DNA from: Fibrella rubiginis
GTDB lineage: Bacteria > Bacteroidota > Bacteroidia > Cytophagales > Spirosomataceae
Length of the DNA: 64,000 nt
NCBI RefSeq assembly: GCF_017353185.1
Contig: NZ_JAFMYV010000010.1
Location: 186,001 to 250,000, forward strand
Direction of reading: 5' to 3'
A program made the position numbers and the translations under genes. The notes under the pieces were generated by a model that was not told the DNA's origin, ran no database searches, and saw only the letters and a program-made list of their open reading frames with translations. Below, in pieces: positions 44,979-53,479 of this stretch (position 1 is its first letter; every line of letters starts with the position of its first letter).

Positions 44979-45010
44979 AAACCCCCAAATCAGTCTGATT
45001 TGGGGGTTTT
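44978..45010 (+). terminator. Terminator behind the displaced tRNA end
   Basis: A 15-bp stem (AAAACCCCCAAATCA and complement) with a 3-nt loop ends in T residues. It was presumably the terminator of tRNA-Asn before the CRISPR element arrived. Confidence 0.85.
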
Positions 45011-45087
45011 TATGTTACATCACACTGTATAAGTCCTTTATTGAATGGACAAGGGATAAGTTCGCTTCTCAAGTAATCATTACTTCC

Positions 45088-45405
45088 TTGCACGTTGCTA
45101 GGACGTTAGGCATTAGGGATATTAATGAAGAATTCGAGGAGAACAAGGATATAGATGTTAGCGACCTGAAATTGACCGATTTTAAGTTTACGGATGATGA
45201 ATTGAAAATTATAGGAGATTATCTTTTCAGCTACGAAGCAACAGATTTTTTGCTGAATGAATTTATAGCAACATCTGGATTTGTTACAGATAAATGGTTT
45301 ATCGATGCCTACAAACGTAAATCAAGGGAAAGAAAAGAAAAAATTTCTCTTGCAGAAGCTAGAAATTGGGTAAATGGAGTTTTTGAATTTTTAGAAGAAG
45401 AATAA
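45088..45405 (+). CDS. Small acidic hypothetical protein, 5' end uncertain
   Basis: A charged 105-residue protein (INEEFEENKDIDVSDLKLTD, KRKSRERKEKISLAEARNWV) has no recognised domain. The only start is TTG, and the frame stays open upstream through the terminator and the att repeat, which hints that an original 5' end was cut off at integration. It is convergent with the TIR-STING gene. Confidence 0.45.
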   Translation: MHVARTLGIRDINEEFEENKDIDVSDLKLTDFKFTDDELKIIGDYLFSYEATDFLLNEFIATSGFVTDKWFIDAYKRKSRERKEKISLAEARNWVNGVFEFLEEE

Positions 45406-45459
45406 CTAATTTATTGTCAGAATTAATGTATTCCACACAAATCCTGACAATAAACTGAA

Positions 45460-46437
45460 CTAAATTACAACATCTTCAAGAACTTGAACATTATTCTTTG
45501 TCCAAGAATTTTTACTGATTAAATATTTAAGAACACTACCGAAGTTTTTTAACTCTCTTTTTTCTAAATTTTCTCGTTCTCGATCAGTGCCAATTTGTGA
45601 AGAAGGATAATATAGCTTTAAAGCCTCTAAAATTGTATTTAGAGTTGTGGGAACATCATACAATTTGGCGTCAATCGATCCCGATAAGTCTTGTCCTGGA
45701 GGGTCTATCTTGAAGTGAAAAGGATATCCTCTTTTTGTTGGATTAATTTCGACCGTAGATGCTGGTTCTAAATCGCGAGATATATTAAAATTCTCCTTAA
45801 AGCTATCTACACCGCTTTCATCTAAATCGTCTGGTATAATTACATACAATTGAAAAGAGTTTATGGATACATTATTTCTTTCAACTGTCACCCTTTTTTG
45901 CCTACTAATCTCTTCACAAGTTCGTTTTACAAAACTATGAAAGTAACCAATTGCCAAAGCAGTTGAAGGTACAAAACCAAGCTCTCCAATACCGTTCATT
46001 TGATTTACAATCGACAATATCTCATCGCATTTTTTTTGAAAATAGTTGTATTTAGTCGAATCAGTAGAAAAATTTAAGACACTTACTCCAAGCATGTCTG
46101 AGGGTAAATCAATTCCTTCTTCAGCTAGTAGAAAAGCTCTATTTAAACTAGTTGCCCCTAAAAATAAGCCAAATTCAAAAATAACATTGTCACGAGCTGT
46201 TTGCTTCGTTATTCCTCTTGATGGAATGTCAACTATATCGTCTTTAGTTGCTATTAGTATTGAGAAATCAGAGAGCTTTGTTTGCTTTACTAAACTTTCT
46301 AAAGTTCCTTTGTTCGGAGAAAAGACATCTTTGTGCGTCCAAGCTACTACATCAACATGTGGTTCGATGTATAACTTTACTTCATTCAAAAAGGCGATAC
46401 TCTCACTTGATGAGCCGATAAATAGCCTAGGTTTCAT
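45460..46437 (-). CDS. CBASS effector: TIR-STING fusion
   Basis: Residues 1-125 form a TIR-like domain (KPRLFIGSSSE, WTHKDVFSPNKG, RDNVIFEFGLFLG) with the likely NAD-cleaving glutamate at E88. Residues of about 150-285 look like a bacterial STING domain. ALAIGYFHSFVKRTCEEI aligns with the human WSYYIGYLRLILPEL helix, QLYVIIPDDLDES with RLYILLPLD, and KLYDVPTTLNTILEAL with LEYATPLQTLFAM. On cyclic-dinucleotide binding such proteins form filaments and destroy NAD+, killing the infected cell. The gene starts 10 bp after the nucleotidyltransferase stop. Length is 325. Confidence 0.85.
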   Translation of the reverse strand: MKPRLFIGSSSESIAFLNEVKLYIEPHVDVVAWTHKDVFSPNKGTLESLVKQTKLSDFSILIATKDDIVDIPSRGITKQTARDNVIFEFGLFLGATSLNRAFLLAEEGIDLPSDMLGVSVLNFSTDSTKYNYFQKKCDEILSIVNQMNGIGELGFVPSTALAIGYFHSFVKRTCEEISRQKRVTVERNNVSINSFQLYVIIPDDLDESGVDSFKENFNISRDLEPASTVEINPTKRGYPFHFKIDPPGQDLSGSIDAKLYDVPTTLNTILEALKLYYPSSQIGTDRERENLEKRELKNFGSVLKYLISKNSWTKNNVQVLEDVVI

Positions 46438-46447
46438 GGGTTTCAGA

Positions 46448-47614
46448 TTAATATGTGAGAGAATAAAAGTAAGGTGCTTGGTTTAAGACTTTATAAGACT
46501 CATTCAAATTAGCATTATTTTCAATCAAAATGTCTCCTTTCTGAAGTTCTTGTTTATCTAAAAAAGGATATACTTCTTTGAAATCATCTGCTAAATCAGC
46601 AATTGTAATATCAAGTTCACGTTTTAGTTTTATAATTTCTAATACAACAGTTTGATTTTTGCTTGTAAACAGTAGTTCTTTTCCATTTGGAGAGATCAGG
46701 CTTTTTCTAAATGCTTCCTGTTCTAAAATTTTTGTCAAATGTAAACTTGCGTTTACAAGTAACTGATGTAATCGTATGTTGTCAACATTGTAATACTGCT
46801 CATCCATGTTGTACATAATGCTAGTAATAAGGAAACTTGATATTTCAATATTCAGGTTTGAATCTGCCTTAATATTTTTTAACAACCTTATCATTCTTTT
46901 TAGATTTCCACGAACCTTCAACGAGTTATTCTTTTCATTTACTTTATATATATGATAAAAGGGGTGGTCTTCTTGAAAATCCTCCAATTCATTATCGTAT
47001 AGTTTGATAGCTCTCAGGTGATCTTGCCTTGAACTTACGTATTCTAGCGTATTGTATCTACTACAGACAAGAATGTCAAATTTACGCTTTAGTGAACCCC
47101 CAGATATTTGTATTGCTTTAGCCTTATCATTGCGGACTTTAGCTTTATAAAATGTACTAGTAAGCCTATTGTAGATATTTGTTCTCATCTCTTTCATCTC
47201 TTTTATTGGATCTCCCGTGTAAGGTATAAATGGAGAAGTAAGTGAAACGCCATGATAAAATACATCATGTATCACTAGTATGTCAAGATCACTGTGTATC
47301 TTAATGTGCGTGTCAGTGGGTACAGAACCTTGATAGTCGTAAATCACATCTTGAATAACTCCTTTGGCGGAAATTAAACCAGCGGTAATTTGGCTCTGAA
47401 CACGTTCCGCTTCTTCATATGTTTTTTTTGTGTAATCATTATCTACTGATTCCATAGATTCATACACGTACTTTATAGTTTCAGGTATATCCGCTTTTTC
47501 AAAAGACTGAGTTAAAATTGAATTTTCTAATCTACCGTTTGAGTCATACTCTGTTCTGCGATTACGTATATTAGTCAAAAGCTGATTATAATTTTTTCTC
47601 TTTACTGAGGCCAC
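46448..47614 (-). CDS. cdnE: CBASS cyclic-nucleotide synthase (CD-NTase)
   Basis: The nucleotidyltransferase motif GSVPTDTHIKIHSDLDILVI gives G96-S97 and metal-binding D109 and D111; the third aspartate is D180 in KRKFDILV. The helical second half (388 residues in total) fits the CD-NTase fold. Because the partner is a STING protein, and known STING partners in bacteria are clade E enzymes making 3'3'-cyclic di-GMP, the same product is expected; this is inference. No ubiquitin-like accessory genes are present, so this is a minimal two-gene CBASS. Confidence 0.85.
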   Translation of the reverse strand: MASVKRKNYNQLLTNIRNRRTEYDSNGRLENSILTQSFEKADIPETIKYVYESMESVDNDYTKKTYEEAERVQSQITAGLISAKGVIQDVIYDYQGSVPTDTHIKIHSDLDILVIHDVFYHGVSLTSPFIPYTGDPIKEMKEMRTNIYNRLTSTFYKAKVRNDKAKAIQISGGSLKRKFDILVCSRYNTLEYVSSRQDHLRAIKLYDNELEDFQEDHPFYHIYKVNEKNNSLKVRGNLKRMIRLLKNIKADSNLNIEISSFLITSIMYNMDEQYYNVDNIRLHQLLVNASLHLTKILEQEAFRKSLISPNGKELLFTSKNQTVVLEIIKLKRELDITIADLADDFKEVYPFLDKQELQKGDILIENNANLNESYKVLNQAPYFYSLTY

Positions 47615-47677
47615 AGTGATGATATGTTAAGATTTATTTTAAAGGAGTAGCTCACTCTTAATTGCCAATTATTAGAT

Positions 47678-47685
47678 CAAACATA
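47678..47685 (-). promoter_or_regulatory. -7 promoter box of the CBASS operon
   Basis: CAAACATA on the plus strand reads TATGTTTG on the minus strand, a full TAnnTTTG match, 64 bp upstream of the CD-NTase ATG. No matching -33 was found. Confidence 0.5.
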
Positions 47686-48006
47686 CTAAGAACTTTTAAA
47701 TATAGTCTATTCTCATCACAAATTACTACATAAGTGAACCTATAATTAATAAAAGTTTACTTAAAGATGACCTTTTATACTCTTGTAGTAACATATTATG
47801 ATGCGTAGGTATGCATAGTAAAGAAGTTGTCTGGTAACAAACTCAAGTACATTCTCAAAATCTAGTTACACAAAAACTATTGACTATCAAGAAGATACGT
47901 TAAGTTGTAAGTCCAAATGGCTCTGACTTCTGTGCAGATAATGTGAGTTTACTTATTCAGCGGTTGTAATGTGCTCATTATCAGCACATAAATTTATCTT
48001 AGTGCC

Positions 48007-48084
48007 CCCAGCTTCGGGAGCATTGGAAATTAAGCAGTTGCGTTAATTCGTGACTGCTTTTTTTGTGCCACTTGCAATACATCT
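48007..48084 (+). other. Relic of a tRNA-Asn att end plus element left end
   Basis: CCCAGCTTCGGGAGCATTG (48007-48025) equals the end of the tRNA and the bases after it at 18150-18168. It is followed by a diverged copy of the tRNA terminator and one TTGCAATACATCT arm motif (48072-48084). This mirrors the left end of the present element with about one difference in seven, so it is probably left from an older related insertion. Confidence 0.7.
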
Positions 48085-48263
48085 CAGCCTGTTCAGGTTC
48101 GTTTCCCGGTAGTACAGCAGTAAAAGAGGTGAACCCGACCATTTTGCAGGGTGATGGCTACAGCGTAAGCTGAAGCCGTGGTGCCGGGATGTCGATGCCC
48201 GTTTGCCAACCAAAACACCTGGCTCCGGTTGGTGATGACACCGGTGCTTATGATCTCAACCCC

Positions 48264-49712
48264 ATGAAAAAGAGACACCTGCTGTTACCGATGCTGGCCG
48301 TAGGCGCGTTGGCCGTTTCCCTTACCAGTCGTCCCGATACCATGTCGCCGGGCATTGGCGCTGCCGCAGACGGTCCCCCCAACATCATTTTTATCCTGGC
48401 CGATGATCTGGGCTACGGCGATCTGGGCTGTTATCGACCCGCCAGCGCCGGCATAAACATCATCAGAACGCCCAATCTCGACCGGCTGGCGGCCCAGGGC
48501 ATGCGGTTCACCGACTTCTACGCGGGCAATACCGTGTGCGCTCCTTCACGTTGCGCCCTGATGACCGGCATGCACATGGGCCATGCACAGATTCGGGGTA
48601 ATGGCGAAAAGCCCCTCCGTCGGGAAGATGTCATCATTCCGGAGGTGCTTAAAAAAGCCGGATACGCAACGGGGATGTTTGGCAAGTGGGGACTCGGTAT
48701 GCCCGACACGGAGGGTGCCCCGCACCGCAAAGGATGGGACGAGTTTTATGGTCATGTGAACCACGTAGAGGCCCACTTTCAGCAGCATCCGTTTTTATGG
48801 GAGATCAGCAAGGGCGAAACCGTGAAGGTAGACCAGCCTGCCGGTTCCTATAACAACGAGGCCTTCACGCAGAAAGCCCTGTCGTTTTTGGCCCGTCATA
48901 AAGCCCAGCCTTTTCTGCTGTATCTGGCGTTTACGATTCCCCATGCCGAACTGCACACGCCGGCCAAATACCTTAATCAATACAAGCATAAAAACGGCCA
49001 GAGTCGGTTCCAGCCCGAAATTCCTTTTCCGGCGGGTAATCACTACGGGGAGCAGGCCACGCCCAAAGCAGCCTACGCCGCCATGGTGACACAGCTTGAT
49101 GATTATGTGGGGCAGGTCCTGAAAAAACTCGACGCGCTGGGTATCGCCAACAACACGATGGTGCTGTTTGCTTCTGACAACGGGACGCATATAGAAGGTG
49201 GCCGTAGCCTGGACGACGTGGCGCTGATGGGCAGTTCGGGGCCGTTGCGGGGCATTAAACGCGACCTGTTCGACGGGGGAATCCGGACACCGTTTATTGT
49301 TCGCTGGCCCGGGCGGGTGAAGGCAGGCGCCGTTAATGGGTTTATCGGGGCATTCTATGATGTGCTGCCCACCCTGAGCAGCGTAGCGGGAGCAACGCTC
49401 CCCAACCCGGTAGATGGTATTTCCTTTCTGCCGACGCTGCTGGACCAGAAAAACCAGTCGGTGCATCCCTACCTGTATTGGGAGTTCTATGAACGGGGGT
49501 TCAGCCGGGCCGTGCGGAGTGGTCAGTGGAAAGCCGTTAGCCTGGCGCCCAAGGCGGGCAGCGAAACGGTTTACCTCTTTGATCTGGACAAAGACCCCGG
49601 CGAGCGCACGAACGTGGCTTCCCAGCACACCGATATAGTGGCCCGGATGAAGGCGTACATGGCCGAAGCACATACGCCTTCCCCCTTGTTTTCGCCACAA
49701 TACCGTCCGTAA
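48264..49712 (+). CDS. Exported S1-family sulfatase
   Basis: NIIFILADDLGYGDLG supplies the metal-binding aspartates, CAPSRCALMTG is the C-x-P-x-R site whose cysteine becomes formylglycine, and ASDNGTHIEGG completes the site. A signal-like start (MKKRHLLLPMLAVGALAVSL) supports the ATG at 48264, giving 482 residues. It would remove sulfate from a glycan or aryl ester in the periplasm. No polysaccharide-utilisation genes lie next to it. It is convergent with the SprB-repeat gene, 28 bp apart. Confidence 0.92.
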   Translation: MKKRHLLLPMLAVGALAVSLTSRPDTMSPGIGAAADGPPNIIFILADDLGYGDLGCYRPASAGINIIRTPNLDRLAAQGMRFTDFYAGNTVCAPSRCALMTGMHMGHAQIRGNGEKPLRREDVIIPEVLKKAGYATGMFGKWGLGMPDTEGAPHRKGWDEFYGHVNHVEAHFQQHPFLWEISKGETVKVDQPAGSYNNEAFTQKALSFLARHKAQPFLLYLAFTIPHAELHTPAKYLNQYKHKNGQSRFQPEIPFPAGNHYGEQATPKAAYAAMVTQLDDYVGQVLKKLDALGIANNTMVLFASDNGTHIEGGRSLDDVALMGSSGPLRGIKRDLFDGGIRTPFIVRWPGRVKAGAVNGFIGAFYDVLPTLSSVAGATLPNPVDGISFLPTLLDQKNQSVHPYLYWEFYERGFSRAVRSGQWKAVSLAPKAGSETVYLFDLDKDPGERTNVASQHTDIVARMKAYMAEAHTPSPLFSPQYRP

Positions 49713-49740
49713 CGGCTCCCGGCCCGCCGGGTGTTAGTGG

Positions 49741-52700
49741 CTACTTAAACTTCACTTTTTCGCTGAAAGTCCCGTTCAGCGACTGCATGCGCAAAATGCC
49801 CACCTGTACGGCATCCGTTTTATGAATGTAGAGCCAAATGCGGTTATCGACATGGTCCAGCACCGACGTCACCAGGGTGCGGCCGGTCAGGTCAGTGAAG
49901 CTGAAACGGGGTTCGGCCACGTCGGTAATGACCAGAACACGCCCATCGGCCTCGGCAGGGTTGACTACAACAAACGTCTTGTTATCCGTCGAGTAGTGCA
50001 CCGAAACGATCTTGGATAACTGGCTGCTGCCGTCACGGTCGACCGCACGGAGCTGGTAGTACGTAATGCCCGAAAGCGGGTTGCTGTCTATCCAGTTGTA
50101 GGCATTCACCGGGTTGGTGCCTCCTGTTGCTGTCACGTGTGCTATTGACTCAAACGACCGCGCGTCGGTGCTGTGCAGCAACTCGAAGTGGGAGGCGTTG
50201 ATCTCTTCGGTGGTGGCCCAGTTGAGTACCACCGTTTTCTCTACCTGTTGCCCCGCGAAACGAACCAGCCGCACAGGCAGGGCGGCACTGCATTGCACGG
50301 CTACGGTTGAGGTGGCCTGGCAACCGTCTTTTGTCACAGTCAGGCTGTAGGTCCCGTTCTGGTTAGCCGAGGTGTAGGCAAAGGTGCTGGTGATGCTGGT
50401 TTCCGACGCCGTGTACCCCAATGGGCCTGTCCAGGCGTAGACGGCTCCGTCGCCTGCGTCGGCAGCTACGAGTTCAATCAGGGCGTCGTTGGGGCCGGTA
50501 CCGGTGCAGCCCCCGCTGGCTCCGGCTACGGGCGTGGCGTTGAAACTAACGTTGGTGGCTGCTGTACAGCCGTTTAGGTCGCGGGCGGTGAGGGTATAGG
50601 TGCCGGGGTTGATGCCGCTGTAGTTCTTGGTGGCGTTGGCTCCGTTGCTGACATAATTACCTTCGCCCAGTTTAAACTCCCAGGGCGACGACCCGCCCGA
50701 CACCGTGGCGTTGATCTGCCCCTGACCCGCTACAATGCAGGCCGCGTTACCAGCCGCCAGCAGGCTCATGTTCACTTGTGCCGCCACCGTAACACTGCCC
50801 GTAGCCACGCAGCCTTTGGCGTCGGTAGCCGTGACGGTGTAGTTACCCGCGCTTAAGCCCGCAAACTCGCTTGCTTCCTGCCCGGCGCCGCCGTTGATGG
50901 CAAACTGGAACCCCGGCGAACCGCCCGTGGTGGCGGCCAGCACCCGCCCGTTGCTCGCTGCGTTGCAGGGTGGAATGGTGGCGAGCGTCAGTGTAGCGGT
51001 AGGGTTCACCGTGGCAAATACCGGAAGGCGGTCACTTTCGCAGCCGTTCTGGGTTTGGCTTACGTAGAACGGGGTGGTGCCTGCCGCCCCTGTAGCGATG
51101 CTTTGCGTGGATACGCCCGCCCCGCCCGTAGAGGCTGTGTACCAGAGCAGGCTCGTTCCCGTAGCTGAGAGCGTACCCGTGCCGGGTGCCTGACAAAAAT
51201 TCTGTGGATTGGCCGCTACCGTGGGCGGAGCCGGTTTGGCATTGATCGTGACCGACGTGGTGTTTAAACAACCCCGCGAATCGCGCACGCCCAGTGTATA
51301 ACTGCCCGCCGAAAGACCCGAAAAGGCACTGCCGGGCTGGTAGCTGCCGCTGTTGATCTGGTATTCGTAGGCAGGGGTTCCATTGCTGGCTGTGAGGTTA
51401 ATAATGCCCTGCCCGGCGGGTGTGCAGGCACTATAGGAGGCTACCGTCACGGCCAGTGCCTGCACGTTGGGCACTGTAGCCGTGGCCGACAGCACACAGC
51501 CGTTGGCATCTTTCAGGCTGATGGTATGCGCACCGGGTGTGACCAGATTAAACGTCGACGTTGCCTGGTAGCCCGTGCCATCGATGTCGAACTGGTAGCC
51601 GGGGGTGCCGCCGCCGGCTTCTGCCGAAACCAGCCCGTTGTTGCCCGTGAGGTTGCAGTTGGTGCCCGCTTTAAGCGAAAGGGCCAGTGGATTCGGTGCG
51701 GCAATGGTGGTGCTGGCCGATGAGGTACAGCCTTTGGTATCGGTAGCGACAACGTTGTAGGCTCCCGCCGCCAGATTGTTGAATGCCCCCGTACTGACTG
51801 CCGCCCCGCCGTTGAGCGAATACGTATACCCCGGCGTTCCGCCCGACACCGACGCCAACAATGACCCCGCCGAACCGATGCTGCAACCCACCGTGGAGGC
51901 ACTCAGCACCAGCGTAGGTTTAGGGTTGATCGTCACGTTGAGCGTTGACCGCGGGCCTTCACAACCGTTGACGATCTGGCTCACGTAATAGGCCGTAGTA
52001 CCCACTGCACTGGCCGATGGCGTTGGCGCCGTGCCACTACCCGAACCACCCGCAGGGGCCGTATACCACAGCAAACCGCTACCCGTAGCCGACAGCTGGC
52101 TGGGGCTGGCATTAAGGCAATAGCTCATCTGATTTACAGCAGGAGCAACTGGCAGGGCATTGACTACCAGTGAAATAACATTGGACGCGATCCGGCATTT
52201 GGTGTTGGCAATATTGCCCGATTCAGACGAGAGCAGCCGGTAATAACGGGTGCCCGATGCTGGCGGCGTGTTGGTGAGTGAAGCCGAGGTGGCACCGGCA
52301 ATGTCGGTAAACGTAACATTGTCGGTGCTTTGCTGCCACTGATACATTGGTGAGGTATAGCCCGCCGTGATACTCGACGTCAGGTTGACCGACTGCCCAA
52401 AACAGATAGGGTTGTTGCCCGCCCCGGCGTTGCCCGAAATTGTCAGCGACGGACCACACGCCCGGAATTGAATATCGTCGAGGGCGAGGTCGTTACCGCA
52501 GCCGCCGGGCGCGTTATTGATGAGCTTCAGCACCACCGAACTGACACCCGCCGGGGTGGTGAAAAACGTGGCGTAGCGACTCCAGGCTGGTGTTGCATTG
52601 CCGACGCCCGTTGTCGGTACGTTGCCTGTTGAGAAACTCTGGATCAGGTTACCGGTAGTGGTTTCAATGCGAAACGTGATGTTCGGAAACCGGCTGGCGT

Positions 52701-53175
52701 TGCTGGTGCAGGCGGTCGATTTAAGCAGGTTGATGATCCAACTCGAGAACTCGTAGGTGGTGCCGCCACAGAGGCCCGTTACGGTCTGGTTATAAAATTG
52801 CCCTGCCGTGTAGGAGGCGTTGATAATCATCATGTAGCCGTTACCATCGCCGGTATGATCGCTGGTGAGGGCGTGCCAGCTGTTGCTGAAACAGCCTGCC
52901 GTCGACGATGTCGGCGTTGTATACGTACTATTCCGAAGGGTGTAATAGCCGTCGCCGGGGCAACCGCTGCTTACGTATGTATAGTTGGTCAGGCTGGCAA
53001 TGGCCGGGCCGGGGTTGCTGCCATTGCCAAACGTCATGTTCAGAATGGGATCGCCCAAGGTACCGGAGCAAGCCTGGGCACATGCGTTATACGAACATAA
53101 CGTTATAAACGCACTGACTGCCAATAGAATAGACCGCTGCCTGAAGGGCGGTAAGCTGGGTAAATGAAAGTTCAT
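49741..53175 (-). CDS. Large secreted adhesin-like protein with SprB and Ig-like repeats
   Basis: A signal peptide ends near CAQA. The first 230 residues form a jelly-roll-like domain, followed by two Ig-like segments (AGYTSPMYQWQQSTDNVTF) and about six SprB repeats of the type SGGTPGYTYSLNGGA...AGAYNVVATDTKGC. The C-terminal 150 residues (WATTEEINASHFELLHSTDA, YYQLRAVDRDG) are the segment that usually precedes a type IX secretion signal, and the final strand-rich part could be that signal. Length is 1144. Role in adhesion or gliding is inferred from the repeats. Confidence 0.8.
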   Translation of the reverse strand: MNFHLPSLPPFRQRSILLAVSAFITLCSYNACAQACSGTLGDPILNMTFGNGSNPGPAIASLTNYTYVSSGCPGDGYYTLRNSTYTTPTSSTAGCFSNSWHALTSDHTGDGNGYMMIINASYTAGQFYNQTVTGLCGGTTYEFSSWIINLLKSTACTSNASRFPNITFRIETTTGNLIQSFSTGNVPTTGVGNATPAWSRYATFFTTPAGVSSVVLKLINNAPGGCGNDLALDDIQFRACGPSLTISGNAGAGNNPICFGQSVNLTSSITAGYTSPMYQWQQSTDNVTFTDIAGATSASLTNTPPASGTRYYRLLSSESGNIANTKCRIASNVISLVVNALPVAPAVNQMSYCLNASPSQLSATGSGLLWYTAPAGGSGSGTAPTPSASAVGTTAYYVSQIVNGCEGPRSTLNVTINPKPTLVLSASTVGCSIGSAGSLLASVSGGTPGYTYSLNGGAAVSTGAFNNLAAGAYNVVATDTKGCTSSASTTIAAPNPLALSLKAGTNCNLTGNNGLVSAEAGGGTPGYQFDIDGTGYQATSTFNLVTPGAHTISLKDANGCVLSATATVPNVQALAVTVASYSACTPAGQGIINLTASNGTPAYEYQINSGSYQPGSAFSGLSAGSYTLGVRDSRGCLNTTSVTINAKPAPPTVAANPQNFCQAPGTGTLSATGTSLLWYTASTGGAGVSTQSIATGAAGTTPFYVSQTQNGCESDRLPVFATVNPTATLTLATIPPCNAASNGRVLAATTGGSPGFQFAINGGAGQEASEFAGLSAGNYTVTATDAKGCVATGSVTVAAQVNMSLLAAGNAACIVAGQGQINATVSGGSSPWEFKLGEGNYVSNGANATKNYSGINPGTYTLTARDLNGCTAATNVSFNATPVAGASGGCTGTGPNDALIELVAADAGDGAVYAWTGPLGYTASETSITSTFAYTSANQNGTYSLTVTKDGCQATSTVAVQCSAALPVRLVRFAGQQVEKTVVLNWATTEEINASHFELLHSTDARSFESIAHVTATGGTNPVNAYNWIDSNPLSGITYYQLRAVDRDGSSQLSKIVSVHYSTDNKTFVVVNPAEADGRVLVITDVAEPRFSFTDLTGRTLVTSVLDHVDNRIWLYIHKTDAVQVGILRMQSLNGTFSEKVKFK

Positions 53176-53479
53176 GGTTACGGTGGTAATATGCCACTGA
53201 GTAGCAGCAGGTGGTAGGCAGATAAGACGTAAAACTTGCCGAAAGGTACAGCCAGAAATAGGAATATATGAGCAATTATTCTGTAAATTATACTCAATAA
53301 ATACTTAATCAGGCTGTGTTGGTAGGTTTCGTTGGCAGGGATAGCCAGCGTACGCCATTTGGTCAGCAGTTCGTCAGCCAAACAGCCCTTCTATAAAACT
53401 CTGATTGCGCTTTCAATGCAGAAGCACTTGTATAGCTTGCCAAACAGGCCATTGCCCACTACTCTCCCAGTTAAAACGT
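53176..53479. other. Divergent promoter region
   Basis: About 300 bp between two divergent genes contain no credible gene. On the minus strand TACCTTTC (53241-53248) is one base off the -7 consensus and could serve the SprB-repeat gene. Confidence 0.5.

Larger units (their letters stand above)
44979..48025. mobile_element. Older island unit with CBASS, integrase lost
   Basis: This unit lies between the right att site of the CRISPR element and a 19-bp tRNA-end remnant at 48007-48025. It is clearly more AT-rich than both flanks and contains one small gene and the CBASS pair. No integrase remains. The order suggests it entered the same tRNA first and was pushed outward. Confidence 0.6.
47615..48263. 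other. Gene-free junction of island and chromosome
   Basis: Nothing codable stands out in about 650 bp. The left part is AT-rich and holds the CD-NTase promoter. The right part holds the att remnant and then GC-rich core sequence leading to the sulfatase. Confidence 0.6.

Noticed and set aside
48093..48278. Minus-strand frame of 61 codons at the island junction
   Set aside because: No motif, no promoter, and it overlaps the sulfatase start region.
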